Shown: positions 25,601 through 32,009, counted from the first letter of the stretch. The stretch: 32,009 nucleotides of DNA from Methylacidiphilales bacterium (GCA_021272165.1 JAJSLK010000026.1:1-32009), one strand, 5' to 3'. Numbers and translations: made by a program. The notes: generated from the letters alone by a model not told the origin.

Positions 25601-26866
25601 CAGGACGCTGCGGAAGAAGCAATGTCGAACAGCCCGAAGAAACTCAACGCCGTGGTGATGATGGATATCCACACCGGTGACGTCGTGGCGATGGCATCGC
25701 ATCCGACGTTCGACCCGAATATCTTTGTTCCCACCATCGCGGCGGACGAATGGCAGTTGCTCAACACCGACCAGTTCAATCCTTTGCTCAACCGCGCCAT
25801 TCATGCGCAATATCCGCCCGGCTCCAGTTTCAAGACGGTGACCTCCATCGCGGCCATGGATGCCGGCGTGTTCGATCCCAATTGGGTCGTCCATTGCACC
25901 GGCTTCTTCGACATCGGCAATGTCCACATGGTCCTGCCCGAGGAACATGGCGACGTCACCTATCACGAGGCCTTCACCTATTCCTATAACACTTACTTCA
26001 TGCAGCTCGGCCTGAAGGTCGGGCGCGACATCCTTCTCGACACGGCCCGCAGCCTCAACCTCGGCAGCCTGACCAACATCGACCTGCCCGGCGAGTTGCC
26101 CGGCTGCATTCCCGACAACGAATTTGTGAAGCGCGTCCACAACCGCGAATTCGGCGGCGGCGACCTGGCCAACACCTCCATCGGCCAGGGCGACGTCCTC
26201 GTCACGCCGGTGCAGATGGCCTGTCTCATGGCGGCCATCGCCAACGGCGGCACGGTCTGGCATCCGCGCCTGATCAAACAGGTCGAGGATCGGAGCGGGC
26301 ATGTCGTTAAAACCTTCCCGGTCGAGGCGCTTCGCACCGTCACGTTTGATCCCAAGTGGATGCCCGAACTGAAATCGGCCATGATCAACGTCGTCGATGA
26401 AGGCACAGCGAAAGTTGCGCATCGCGATGACATGAAAATCGCCGCCAAGACCGGCACGGCGCAGGTCGGCTCGAAGGAACATCACCGCCAGATCGCGTGG
26501 CTCTGCGGCTATCTTCCCGCCGACAATCCGCAGTACTCCTTCGCCGTCATGGTCGAAGGCCAGTTCTCCGACAACCGCGATAATACCCTCACGGGCGGTC
26601 TGCTTGGCGGCGTCGATGCCGCGGGCATTGCCAAGGACATTTTTGCCAAGGTCTACCCTGTTCCCGGCGCCAAGGACAAGGACAAAGACAAGGACAAGAG
26701 CCAGGATGCCACAACCGCCGCAGCCACTCCGGCTGCTTCCGCGGCTCACGACGATGGCACCACCGCCTCGAACGATGATCATTCCGCGACTCCCGCCAAG
26801 CCGGCTGAGCCCGCCAGTGATGCTTCCGTGGTCGTTCCCGCCCATGGCGGAGATACGACGCCATAA
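22658..26866 (+). CDS. Hybrid class A/class B penicillin-binding protein with a dead first transpeptidase domain
   Basis: A 1402-residue membrane-anchored murein synthase starting at GTG. Order: basic cytoplasmic tail (1-55); one membrane helix (about 57-79); GT51 glycosyltransferase (about 100-290; catalytic Glu142 in AAEDRRF, GGSTIEQQ at 174-181). Next is a class A transpeptidase-like domain (about 350-690) with SxxK, SxN and KTGT replaced by ALLQ (425-428), GNK (486-488) and MPGY (618-621). A class B module follows: RGD (785-787), GASGIEAVVDKDLTGKDG, then a transpeptidase with SSFK (1056-1059), SYN (1109-1111) and KTGT (1264-1267) intact. The Lys-Asp/Ala-rich tail (1336-1402) includes KDKDKDKDK (1339-1347). 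The second module has no membrane helix of its own. The frame is continuous and each domain recognisable, so a sequencing artefact is unlikely. It should polymerise glycan and crosslink peptides in the periplasm. Confidence 0.93.
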   Translation: MPKRIEPLSSRAQIVANPAPEEKVNGVSLAPPRRLRRSRGERNQPPKKKWSFWKKVWITFQIGVLIVIILGSVAGYFIYEKALVYYARAETYDLKKLDDLNVTSTFYDVNGEELGRIFVEDRIVLKPDEIPDTMREAVMAAEDRRFRDHGAIDYWGILRAMRENLLKKSHGVQGGSTIEQQLAKHLIGDFSRTMDRKFLEAFVAIRLEQNFTKDQIMNYYLNRIYFGKGYFGVGAASRGYFGKEARDLTVPECALLAGIIRAPTSSSPRVDLIKAKWRRDATLRQMLEEGYIQKDEYIRYVNTPVAIQPAKPSGLQTFVMAAAVKEMEQILSIEGTEEMPQGLTVHTNIDLRLQKVIEDEMNLKLGQIENSTAGSVQAGQARPPLQGSAIVADLETGRVRAWVGGRDFSKSQFDHISMAKRENGALLQPVLYALGFDRLNLSPASMINSSYIDPTVSATSADLALGDPMVDLGKWFLSVQDALALGNKAAATRVGLQLGAGPVTSWLRQAGLDQARVPNDKPNVFNPEPMTLGDVASLYQVLGNDGVHRKLKIIQSIESRAGEILYDDSRPDREGHQDALLNNLDDRQMTLTLQNALRSGPARTLTRDYDFRSAVAGMPGYSEGYRDAWFVGYTPKILTGVWVGYDDSRPIGDKDIAIRSAVPLWGDIMRQIEARTPTGGQFSVPAVLSKVEIDRATGGLRGLAGLAPAPGDIFVYLKKEQVDAADGQSNQTAQQLQAPREWSDWLTTMFNEADETGLSPDQVMDENKRSNLIPALAEYKMPGLRGDILSSDGTVFATTTAERNLVLGWPAADEATVDDEIVRWMRSRLDEVQQVIGIKVDVTDANLIAQYHAQRYQPFLVLENVTPDQVNKIQSAGLESRGFGFQTAPLRAYPHGPELAHVLGYLSRSQQRNRGKYLSGDVIYDRYKGASGIEAVVDKDLTGKDGRFMISTTPDGYARSAVVADPAGYGNNVRLSIDSRIQDAAEEAMSNSPKKLNAVVMMDIHTGDVVAMASHPTFDPNIFVPTIAADEWQLLNTDQFNPLLNRAIHAQYPPGSSFKTVTSIAAMDAGVFDPNWVVHCTGFFDIGNVHMVLPEEHGDVTYHEAFTYSYNTYFMQLGLKVGRDILLDTARSLNLGSLTNIDLPGELPGCIPDNEFVKRVHNREFGGGDLANTSIGQGDVLVTPVQMACLMAAIANGGTVWHPRLIKQVEDRSGHVVKTFPVEALRTVTFDPKWMPELKSAMINVVDEGTAKVAHRDDMKIAAKTGTAQVGSKEHHRQIAWLCGYLPADNPQYSFAVMVEGQFSDNRDNTLTGGLLGGVDAAGIAKDIFAKVYPVPGAKDKDKDKDKSQDATTAAATPAASAAHDDGTTASNDDHSATPAKPAEPASDASVVVPAHGGDTTP

Positions 26867-26925
26867 GAGAGGGGCGGCCCGAAAAGTAGGCGCGGGCTGC
26901 GGAACTGCGCGCTGCCGGACTCGAT

Positions 26926-26939
26926 TTGATGCAAATCAA
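26926..26939. promoter_or_regulatory. FNR-type box in a convergent gap
   Basis: TTGAT-GCAA-ATCAA matches the FNR/CRP-family consensus TTGAT-N4-ATCAA exactly. It lies between the 3' ends of the penicillin-binding protein gene and the histidine kinase gene, where no start codon is near. It may be chance, or a small hairpin (GATTTG-ATG-CAAATC). The rest of the 167-bp gap shows no gene and no clear terminator. Confidence 0.25.
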
Positions 26940-27033
26940 TTTCCAGGCCGACGAAGTTACGCTGGCCGATTCCGTCGCCGGATCGGCAGCTTATGCGCGC
27001 AAGCTCGAAGCCGCCATCCCAGATGCTTCGCCG

Positions 27034-28266
27034 CTAACCCCGGACCGAAAGCCGGGGCAGCGAGCCGGTATCGATCTGGTTCGTCTTCCCCAGCAACCGG
27101 GTCGGGAAAATGGTATGCACCCGTTCCTGGGAAACATCCGCCGTGGGTGGCAGGGGAAAGAGAAGCGAAAAGGTCGTTCCTTCCCCCACCTTGGAAACAA
27201 CATCGATGTAGCCCTGGTGTGCTTCCATCAGCCCAAACACCACGGAGAGACCCAGCCCCGTTCCCTTCCCAATCGGTTTCGTCGTGAAAAATGGTTCAAA
27301 AATGCGACTCTGGGTCTCCTCGTTCATGCCTGTCCCTGTATCCATGATACGCAGGCGCAAATAAGGCACGTCGTTGATCTGCCAAGCATTGGCCGGAATG
27401 CGGTCAAAACGGACCAAATCGGTGCAGATGCCGATTTCACCGCCATCCGGCATTGCATCGCGCGCGTTCATCACCAGGTTGGTCACAATGCGGTTGAGAT
27501 GGTCGGGATCGGCCTGCATCAGCGGCAAATTTTTTTCCAGATCGAGGGAAAGATTGATATGGGGCGGCAGCGCATCGTGCAGCATCGCCGCCATGTCGCT
27601 GATCTCATTGGCCATGTTCACCGGCATCAGCTTCGCATCTGTCTTGCGGGCAAAGACCAACAGCTCCTGCGCCATGGTGCAACCCCGCTCCGTCGCCGTC
27701 TTCATCTTGGCCGCAATCTCGGTGACCTGCTGCGGATTGTTGGCGATGACCGGCAGCAGTTCGATGCTCACTTTCAGGACTTGCAGCAAGTTCTTGAAAT
27801 CATGGGCCAGTTCCCCGGCCAGGGTGCCGATGGTTTCCAGCTTGCGCGACTGCCGCAACTGCCCTTCCAGGGCTGTCAATTCCCGCTTGCTGTCCGCCTC
27901 CGTCATCGCGCGGCGAACGGCCGGAATCAACCGGGAAAGTCGCTGCTTGAGGACATAGTCCGTGGCGCCGCTTTGCAGTGATCGAATCGCCGTCTCTTCT
28001 CCAATCGTTCCGGAAATGAAGATGAACGGGAGCTCCGGCCTTATGGCATGAACAATCTTCAGCGCCTCCAGGCCGTGATACTGGGGCAGCGTACAGTCGG
28101 AAAGAATCAGATCGCAATCCATTTCCTGCAACGCCTTCATCAATTCGGCTTCAGTTTCGACTCGCCGGATGATGCACTCCAGTCCTTCAGCCTGAAGCAT
28201 GTGCTTTACAAGTTCGGAGTCAGCAGATGAGTCCTCAATGTGAATAATATGCAAGGGTTGCTTCAC
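27034..28266 (-). CDS. Receiver-histidine kinase (REC-HisKA-HATPase), soluble
   Basis: A 410-residue signalling protein. An N-terminal receiver domain (about 5-120; acidic pair E11/D12, phospho-acceptor Asp57 in LILSDCTLP, Lys107) is followed by a HisKA domain with His155 in AGELAHDFKN and a HATPase domain (NRIVTNLVMNARDAM, DTGTGMN, KGTGLGLSVV). No membrane or PAS domain is present, so it is cytoplasmic and probably receives phosphate from another kinase. The H-box reads HDFKN where HDFNN is usual. The start is GTG at 28266 with GGAGAG 4 nt upstream. The C-terminal 30 residues are unstructured. No cognate regulator gene adjoins it. Confidence 0.92.
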   Translation of the reverse strand: MKQPLHIIHIEDSSADSELVKHMLQAEGLECIIRRVETEAELMKALQEMDCDLILSDCTLPQYHGLEALKIVHAIRPELPFIFISGTIGEETAIRSLQSGATDYVLKQRLSRLIPAVRRAMTEADSKRELTALEGQLRQSRKLETIGTLAGELAHDFKNLLQVLKVSIELLPVIANNPQQVTEIAAKMKTATERGCTMAQELLVFARKTDAKLMPVNMANEISDMAAMLHDALPPHINLSLDLEKNLPLMQADPDHLNRIVTNLVMNARDAMPDGGEIGICTDLVRFDRIPANAWQINDVPYLRLRIMDTGTGMNEETQSRIFEPFFTTKPIGKGTGLGLSVVFGLMEAHQGYIDVVSKVGEGTTFSLLFPLPPTADVSQERVHTIFPTRLLGKTNQIDTGSLPRLSVRG

Positions 28267-28378
28267 AGTTCTCTCCGCTTGGCATATGTTGTTGATACCT
28301 CGTCCGTCTTACAACCATGAAACCTAATTTCATTTCACATTTACGCAAGTAAAAGCTTGGAATTTCATATAAAATTAA

Positions 28379-28394
28379 CTTTTCTCGAGAAAAG
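28379..28394. promoter_or_regulatory. 16-bp perfect palindrome between cytochrome c and histidine kinase genes
   Basis: CTTTTCTCGAGAAAAG lies 38 bp after the cytochrome c stop and 112 bp before the kinase start (minus strand). It is followed in that direction by the AT-rich TTAATTTTATAT. It may terminate the cytochrome operon or be an operator for the kinase gene; the stem is AT-rich, so neither is certain. The rest of the 166-bp gap is AT-rich with no clear promoter. Confidence 0.45.
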
Positions 28395-28432
28395 GCTTTA
28401 ACAGACGGTCCGGGATGTCCTGAGCTAACTGC

Positions 28433-28828
28433 TTAATGGAGAGAGCGTAGATACGCGATCAGGGACAAAATCTGGTGAGCATCATATTTTTTGGCAAACA
28501 TCGGCATCTCGTCCTTAATGCCCTTTTTTATCGTCTTTGCGATTCGCGCATTACTAATGACCAGATGATGCAGATTGGGAGCTTCATCTCCGCCAAGAGC
28601 GTCATCCCCATGACACTCCGCGCAACTCATCGTGAAGAATTCGCGCCCTTGCGCGATAAGGACGGGAGAGCTTGTTATATCACCCGGTAATGACTCGCCT
28701 TGAAAGTCGGACGAGACAAAAGTCACGTGGGATTGGATGAAGAAAGCGGATCCCCAAGCTCCACCCAAAGATGCCGAGGCCACAATCAAGGCGAGGCCAA
28801 GCGCCTTTGCTTCCAGCGACGAATTCAT
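28433..28828 (-). CDS. Membrane-anchored class I cytochrome c
   Basis: A 131-residue protein with an N-terminal hydrophobic segment (about 8-31, signal anchor or signal peptide). A periplasmic cytochrome c domain follows: heme attachment CAECH (69-73), a glycine-rich loop (GDDALGGDEAPNL) and Met108 or Met110 in DEMPMF as the likely sixth ligand. The final helix ILSLIAYLRSL is typical. It is a single-heme electron carrier. It is the last gene of the minus-strand operon, 3 bp after the DUF2231 gene. The redox partner is unknown. Confidence 0.93.
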   Translation of the reverse strand: MNSSLEAKALGLALIVASASLGGAWGSAFFIQSHVTFVSSDFQGESLPGDITSSPVLIAQGREFFTMSCAECHGDDALGGDEAPNLHHLVISNARIAKTIKKGIKDEMPMFAKKYDAHQILSLIAYLRSLH

Positions 28829-28831
28829 CGG

Positions 28832-29263
28832 CTACGAATTCAGGATCAGTTCCCCGCCCCAATAACCTGCGGCCGCCATTAGTCCGGCAGTTAACAAAAG
28901 TCCCACGAGATAAAGCCGGAAACCGCGTTCGGAAAATTTTTCTCCGACCAACGCTCGCCAAACGCCGAGTGCAACCAGTACGGCAAAAGCCGGCCAGACG
29001 AAAAGATGGTGATAGAGCAGGGCGTCATGTCCCAGCACGACGCCCTTGGTCAAAAAAAGTCCGGAAAGCACGGCGGGAAAAGTCCCGAGCGCGCCCAGGA
29101 TGATCGCGTAATATCCCGCCGCATGAAGCTTGGCTTTGTGCCCTGACCGCTCCGGCAAAATAAAGCCCAGGCTGTCAAACAGCGCCGCCGCCATCGTCAG
29201 CGCCACGGGAAAGTGGGTGCTCGCGCCATGGAGTTTTGACCACAGCGCCGGATCGATCGACAT
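28832..29263 (-). CDS. DUF2231-like four-helix membrane protein
   Basis: A 143-residue protein with four hydrophobic helices (about 18-36, 50-72, 84-105, 117-136). Histidines sit near membrane borders: H12, H17 in LHGASTHFPVAL, H79 in GHDALLYHH. The ending AAGYWGGELIL matches DUF2231 proteins, which are often encoded with cytochromes and may bind heme (inference from conserved His). It lies 7 bp after the metallophosphoesterase gene and 3 bp before the cytochrome c gene, so it is probably part of the same redox module. Confidence 0.8.
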   Translation of the reverse strand: MSIDPALWSKLHGASTHFPVALTMAAALFDSLGFILPERSGHKAKLHAAGYYAIILGALGTFPAVLSGLFLTKGVVLGHDALLYHHLFVWPAFAVLVALGVWRALVGEKFSERGFRLYLVGLLLTAGLMAAAGYWGGELILNS

Positions 29264-29270
29264 GATGGGA

Positions 29271-30221
29271 TTAAGCGAGGGTGGAATCGATGATCGCGAG
29301 ATGATGATCCACCTCGACGTAATTCACACTGGTCAGGCCCAATATCCCGCGAAGCTGCTCCGCCGGTACGACTAGCGGGCCGCCCTTCGGGGCCGTTCCG
29401 GGTGCGGGCTGGGGAAACGCGGTGGAACGTGCGGTGTGAAATGTCATGTTCCCCTCGATCTTTTGCGATACCTGGTGGATATGCCCGTTCAGCACCGTCA
29501 CCGAGCCGAACCGCTTGAGCAGGCCAAGCGCCTGTGCGCCGTCCGTCGTGCCCCAGCCCCATTGCGGATAAACCTCCCATAGCGGCACGTGGGCAAAAAC
29601 GACGATGGGCGTGCTCGTCCCCAGTCCGGCCAGGTCCTTCTTCAGCCAATCGAGCTGGTCGGCGCCGAGAATGCCCAGCCCCTGTTCCGATTTTCCGAAC
29701 ACATTCACCAGCCCGATGAAATGTACGCCCTTTTGATCGAAGCTATACCATCCATTCCCCTGGGTCCCTTTGCCGAAACGGGCCAGGTACTGCGCGCCGT
29801 TGTCGCTGAGAATGTCATGCTCGCCGGGAACATAGAAAACTTGCGAGGCCTTGCTTCCCTTCAGCAGTTGCTCCACGGTGTCGAATTCATCCGCCTGCGC
29901 AAGATGGCTCAAATCGCCCGTGTGCAATACAAATTCCGGCGTCAACGACAGGGCATTGATCCGCCGGATCGCCTCCTGGAACGTCGCTGTCACATCCTTG
30001 TTCGCTGCCTTGTTAAAGCCGATGTGGCTGTCGCTGATCTGGACAAAGTTCAGCTCCGTGGCCGGACTCGAATGGGTTAGCGCATCTCCCAGGGCGCGCG
30101 AGGTCAGCACGCCGCCGCAAAGCGACCAGACCGTGGCCGTGCCGGCCCAGCCCATGCATTTGAGAAATCCGCGTCGGTCGATTCCGTCGCGGCTCTGATC
30201 GTGAAGAATAATATCGTCCAT
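29271..30221 (-). CDS. Tat-exported metallophosphoesterase
   Basis: A 316-residue protein. DRRGFLK (15-21) followed by a hydrophobic stretch is a twin-arginine signal, so it is exported folded. The calcineurin-like domain shows D64 and H66 (ISDSHIG), D103 (TGDLSH), H135 (PGEHD), H211 (FAHVPLW), H247 and H249 (NGHIHQ). The usual GNHD/E reads GEHD, so the bridging Asn is Glu; this may be normal in the subfamily. The substrate is unknown. CGGAG lies 5 nt before the ATG. It is first in the operon with DUF2231 and cytochrome c and divergent from the ECF sigma factor gene. Confidence 0.92.
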   Translation of the reverse strand: MDDIILHDQSRDGIDRRGFLKCMGWAGTATVWSLCGGVLTSRALGDALTHSSPATELNFVQISDSHIGFNKAANKDVTATFQEAIRRINALSLTPEFVLHTGDLSHLAQADEFDTVEQLLKGSKASQVFYVPGEHDILSDNGAQYLARFGKGTQGNGWYSFDQKGVHFIGLVNVFGKSEQGLGILGADQLDWLKKDLAGLGTSTPIVVFAHVPLWEVYPQWGWGTTDGAQALGLLKRFGSVTVLNGHIHQVSQKIEGNMTFHTARSTAFPQPAPGTAPKGGPLVVPAEQLRGILGLTSVNYVEVDHHLAIIDSTLA

Positions 30222-30279
30222 GGAAACTCCGTTGAGGTTGGGGTTGAATCAGGGGCAAGCCTTTGTGGCTTCACTCCTG

Positions 30280-30309
30280 CACGACTGGGCCCGCGGCCGG
30301 TTTATTCCC
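30280..30309 (-). promoter_or_regulatory. Candidate ECF promoter of the metallophosphoesterase operon
   Basis: On the minus strand CGGGAATAAA (30310-30301) is followed after 15 nt by GTCGTG (30285-30280), which fits the GGAA-type -35 and GTC-type -10 of ECF sigma promoters. Leader length to the ATG at 30221 would be about 50 nt. It is paired with an inverted copy of the -35 box at 30342-30351. Confidence 0.45.
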
Positions 30310-30341
30310 GGGAAAGAGAAAATGATTTTTCGCGCATTTTG

Positions 30342-30372
30342 CGGGAATAAATCTGCTACCAATGGAGTATTG
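30342..30372 (+). promoter_or_regulatory. Candidate ECF autoregulatory promoter
   Basis: CGGGAATAAA (30342-30351), 15 nt, then GTATTG (30367-30372): the same box and spacing as the divergent copy. Predicted transcription would begin within a few bases of the two ATGs at 30376 and 30379, in conflict with use of the GGAG ribosome-binding site at 30364. It may be a leaderless promoter or only a regulator-binding half-site. Confidence 0.35.
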
Positions 30373-30375
30373 CCT

Positions 30376-30924
30376 ATGATGGAGGACTCTCACGGACAGG
30401 GCGATGAGCGCCAGGATCGGCAATTTGCAGAGGTCTTCCTTCCCCATTTGGATGCCGCTTACAATCTTGCCCGCTGGCTTTTGCGCAGCGACCACGACGC
30501 GGAGGATTGCGTTCAGGACGCCTACCTCCGCGCCTACAAGGCCTTTCCCCGTTTTCGCGGCGGTGACGGCAAGGCCTGGTTCATGACCATCGTGAGAAAC
30601 CTTTGTTACACGCAGCTCAAGAAAGCGCAAACGCACGAGTCCGGGGAATCGTTCGACGAGGAAATTCACGGCGGAGCCGAGGCCGCCCAGGCCGAGGAAC
30701 TGCGCCGGAAAGCCGATGCCGAGACGCTTCAGCTTAGTCTCGGGAAATTGCCGCCTGAATTCCGCGAGATGATCGTCCTGCACGATCTCGAAGGCCATTC
30801 CTACAAGGAAATGGCTGCCATCGCGGCGATCCCCATCGGCACCGTCATGTCGCGGCTCGCCCGTGCGCGTGAAAAATTGCGCGATGAAATTCTCGCTTCC
30901 CCGGAGACATCCCATGGAATGTAA
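30376..30924 (+). CDS. ECF-type RNA polymerase sigma factor
   Basis: A 182-residue sigma factor with only regions 2 and 4. Region 2: FLPHLDAAYNLARWLLRSDHDAEDCVQDAYLRAYKAFPRFRGG, then WFMTIVRNLCY. Region 4: LPPEFREMIVLHDLEGHSYKEMAAIAAIPIGTVMSRLARAREKL, with the helix-turn-helix that reads the -35. The ATG at 30376 is supported by GGAG 8 nt upstream; a longer frame from 30220 is not supported. The stop overlaps the anti-sigma gene by 11 bp. Likely targets include its own operon and the divergent metallophosphoesterase operon. Confidence 0.93.
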   Translation: MMEDSHGQGDERQDRQFAEVFLPHLDAAYNLARWLLRSDHDAEDCVQDAYLRAYKAFPRFRGGDGKAWFMTIVRNLCYTQLKKAQTHESGESFDEEIHGGAEAAQAEELRRKADAETLQLSLGKLPPEFREMIVLHDLEGHSYKEMAAIAAIPIGTVMSRLARAREKLRDEILASPETSHGM

Positions 30925-31675
30925 GGAAGTCTCCCCACTCCTCAACGCCTACCTCGATGGCGAACTCGACCTCACCACTTGCGTGAGCCTGGAGGCTCAT
31001 CTGGCTGCCTGCCCCGCCTGCCGTCAACGGATCGAAGCCGGGCAGGCCATCGCCGCCGCCGTCCGCGAGCAGGCACCCCGCTTCTCCGCTTCGCCTTATC
31101 TGGCCACCCGCATCCGCGCTTCGCTTCGGGAAGCTGAATCGCCCCATGGGAACATGACCGGCTGGAAAGCACTGCCCATCGCTTGGATCTATTCGGCCCT
31201 GGCCGGCGTGCTCGGCATCATCATCTTCGCCGCCGCTTTTCTCTCGCCGGTTACCGAATCGTCACCACTAATTCAGGTGGCGATGGCCGATCATATTCGC
31301 TCCCTGCAGGTTGGCCATCTCATGGACGTCATCTCCACGGATCAGCACACCGTCAAACCCTGGTTCATGGGCAGGCTCGACTACTCGCCGCAGGTCGTCG
31401 ACCTCGGGCCCTCCGGCTTTCCGCTCGTCGGCGGCCGGCTCGATGTCCTCGACCACCGGCAGGTTGCCGCCATTGTCTACCAACGTCGCAAACACGACAT
31501 CAACCTCTTCATCTGGCCCGAGACCGGAACCCGGCTCCCCACCACGCTCATCACGCACAACGGCTATCACTTCGTCGGCTGGACCCAATCGGGCATGAAT
31601 TATCTCGCCGTCTCCGACTTGGCCGAAGGCGAATTGGGCGACTTTGTGAAATTGATCCGCGAGCAGACAAATTGA
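30914..31675 (+). CDS. Membrane-spanning anti-sigma factor with zinc-binding N-terminus
   Basis: A 253-residue protein. The cytoplasmic part has Cys3, His29, Cys33 and Cys36 (HLAACPAC), a zf-HC2/ZAS zinc anti-sigma motif that would hold the ECF factor. One membrane helix follows (about 90-110). The periplasmic part (111-253) has the VKPWFMGRLDYSPQVVDLG...GFPLVGGRLDVL pattern of COG5662-type transmembrane anti-sigma factors. The ATG at 30914 is 11 bp inside the sigma gene, giving coupled translation. A signal sensed in the periplasm probably releases the sigma factor. No protease or lipoprotein partner is nearby. Confidence 0.92.
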   Translation: MECKEVSPLLNAYLDGELDLTTCVSLEAHLAACPACRQRIEAGQAIAAAVREQAPRFSASPYLATRIRASLREAESPHGNMTGWKALPIAWIYSALAGVLGIIIFAAAFLSPVTESSPLIQVAMADHIRSLQVGHLMDVISTDQHTVKPWFMGRLDYSPQVVDLGPSGFPLVGGRLDVLDHRQVAAIVYQRRKHDINLFIWPETGTRLPTTLITHNGYHFVGWTQSGMNYLAVSDLAEGELGDFVKLIREQTN

Positions 31676-31716
31676 CTTCGCCTTGCCACCGGACTTGGCC
31701 TAATCTGGTCTTATCT

Positions 31717-31734
31717 TGGTCCCAATAGGGACCA
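31717..31734. repeat. Hairpin after the anti-sigma gene
   Basis: TGGTCCC-AATA-GGGACCA has a perfect 7-bp stem with a 4-nt loop, 42 bp after the anti-sigma stop. No T-tract follows, so it is a weak terminator at best. Its GTCCC/GGGAC core is shared with the hairpins at 192-309 and with 7804-7816 in the gltB tail. Confidence 0.5.
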
Positions 31735-31790
31735 GGCCGGAAGAAACCCGCGGAAAACGGTCCCGCCTAACTTCAACCAGGAAACCACCC

Positions 31791-32009
31791 ATGCAACTCA
31801 ACCCCTACCTTCATTACGACGGCAACTGCGAAGAAGCCTTCCAATTTTACGCCAAATGTCTTGGCGGCAAGATCGCCTTCAAGATCACCTACGGCGAGTC
31901 GCCCATGGCCGACCAATCGCCTGCCGAAATGCGCGGCAAAATCATGCACATGCGTTTGGTGATCGGCGACCTGGTCCTTATGGGATCGGACGCCCCCCGC
32001 GATCGCTAC
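31791..32009 (+). CDS. VOC/PhnB-like glyoxalase-fold protein (partial, cut by window end)
   Basis: The first 73 residues are present and the frame is open to the window edge. MQLNPYLHYDGNCEEAFQFYAKCLGGKI is the characteristic start of the PhnB/3-demethylubiquinone-methyltransferase-like VOC family, followed by the ADQSPAEMRGKIMHMRLVIGDLVLMGSD segment. Family members bind metals or small ligands; most have no proven function. AGGA lies 8 nt before the ATG. The family usually measures about 140-160 residues, so roughly half is visible. Confidence 0.88.
   Translation, partial: MQLNPYLHYDGNCEEAFQFYAKCLGGKIAFKITYGESPMADQSPAEMRGKIMHMRLVIGDLVLMGSDAPRDRY

Noticed and set aside
26672..26698. Hexamer tandem repeat (AAGGAC-type) as a phase-variation tract
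   Set aside because: The unit is a multiple of three and encodes a Lys-Asp tail, so changes in copy number would not shift frame. It is more simply a charged linker.
22967..26845. 1292-codon open frame antisense to the hybrid penicillin-binding protein
   Set aside because: Its length is striking, but the sense frame has clear domains and catalytic motifs throughout. The antisense product has low-complexity composition and no family signature.
26926..27981. 351-codon plus-strand frame over the histidine kinase
   Set aside because: It is antisense to clear HATPase and HisKA motifs and shows no domain of its own.

Overview
The window is about 32 kb of GC-rich, gene-dense chromosome carrying mostly single-copy housekeeping genes. 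Gene content (tlyA-nadK pair, gltB, accBC, a bacterial SUI1/YciH protein, a DUF362 exported protein, squalene/phytoene-type carotenoid genes, an ECF sigma factor with a COG5662-type anti-sigma factor) and the many GC-rich hairpin repeats fit a free-living Gram-negative bacterium. Verrucomicrobiota is the best guess, from general resemblance only; no rRNA or other marker in the window proves it. No phage, CRISPR array, tRNA or rRNA was seen.

Layout. 1-431: non-coding cluster of hairpin repeats ending in a likely terminator. 432-3089 (minus): operon tlyA > nadK > SPFH protein > small membrane protein. 3249-7853 (plus): gltB. 7863-9034: divergent pair of a LexA-like repressor and a secreted OB-fold (YgiW-type) protein. 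9044-11193 (minus): carotenoid pair, desaturase > CruF-like hydratase. 11208-11478: a 271-bp element with 30-bp terminal inverted repeats. 11554-14712 (plus): alpha/beta hydrolase, FIST sensor protein, cysH. 14716-16304 (minus): folD followed by a Phd/VapC-type toxin-antitoxin pair. 16395-22586 (plus): DUF362 protein, mazG, accB-accC, a REP hairpin, thiE, a PfkB kinase and yciH. 22658-26866 (plus): a giant hybrid penicillin-binding protein. 27034-28266 (minus): receiver-histidine kinase. 28433-30221 (minus): Tat metallophosphoesterase > DUF2231 membrane protein > cytochrome c. These are divergent from 30376-31675, the ECF sigma factor and its anti-sigma factor. A VOC/PhnB-like gene runs off the right edge.

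The most striking item is the 1402-residue penicillin-binding protein. It has a GT51 glycosyltransferase, then a class A transpeptidase domain in which all three catalytic motifs (SxxK, SxN, KTGT) are replaced, then a complete class B (PBP2/FtsI-like) module with all three motifs intact. One polypeptide would therefore join glycan polymerisation to a class B crosslinking domain, with a catalytically dead transpeptidase between them.

Second-tier items are the inverted-repeat element at 11208-11478, facing GGGAATAAA boxes between the sigma factor operon and the metallophosphoesterase operon, a repressor with exact LexA spacing of its autocleavage residues, several promoters whose -10 lies directly before the start codon (candidate leaderless mRNAs), and short perfect palindromes at gene borders.
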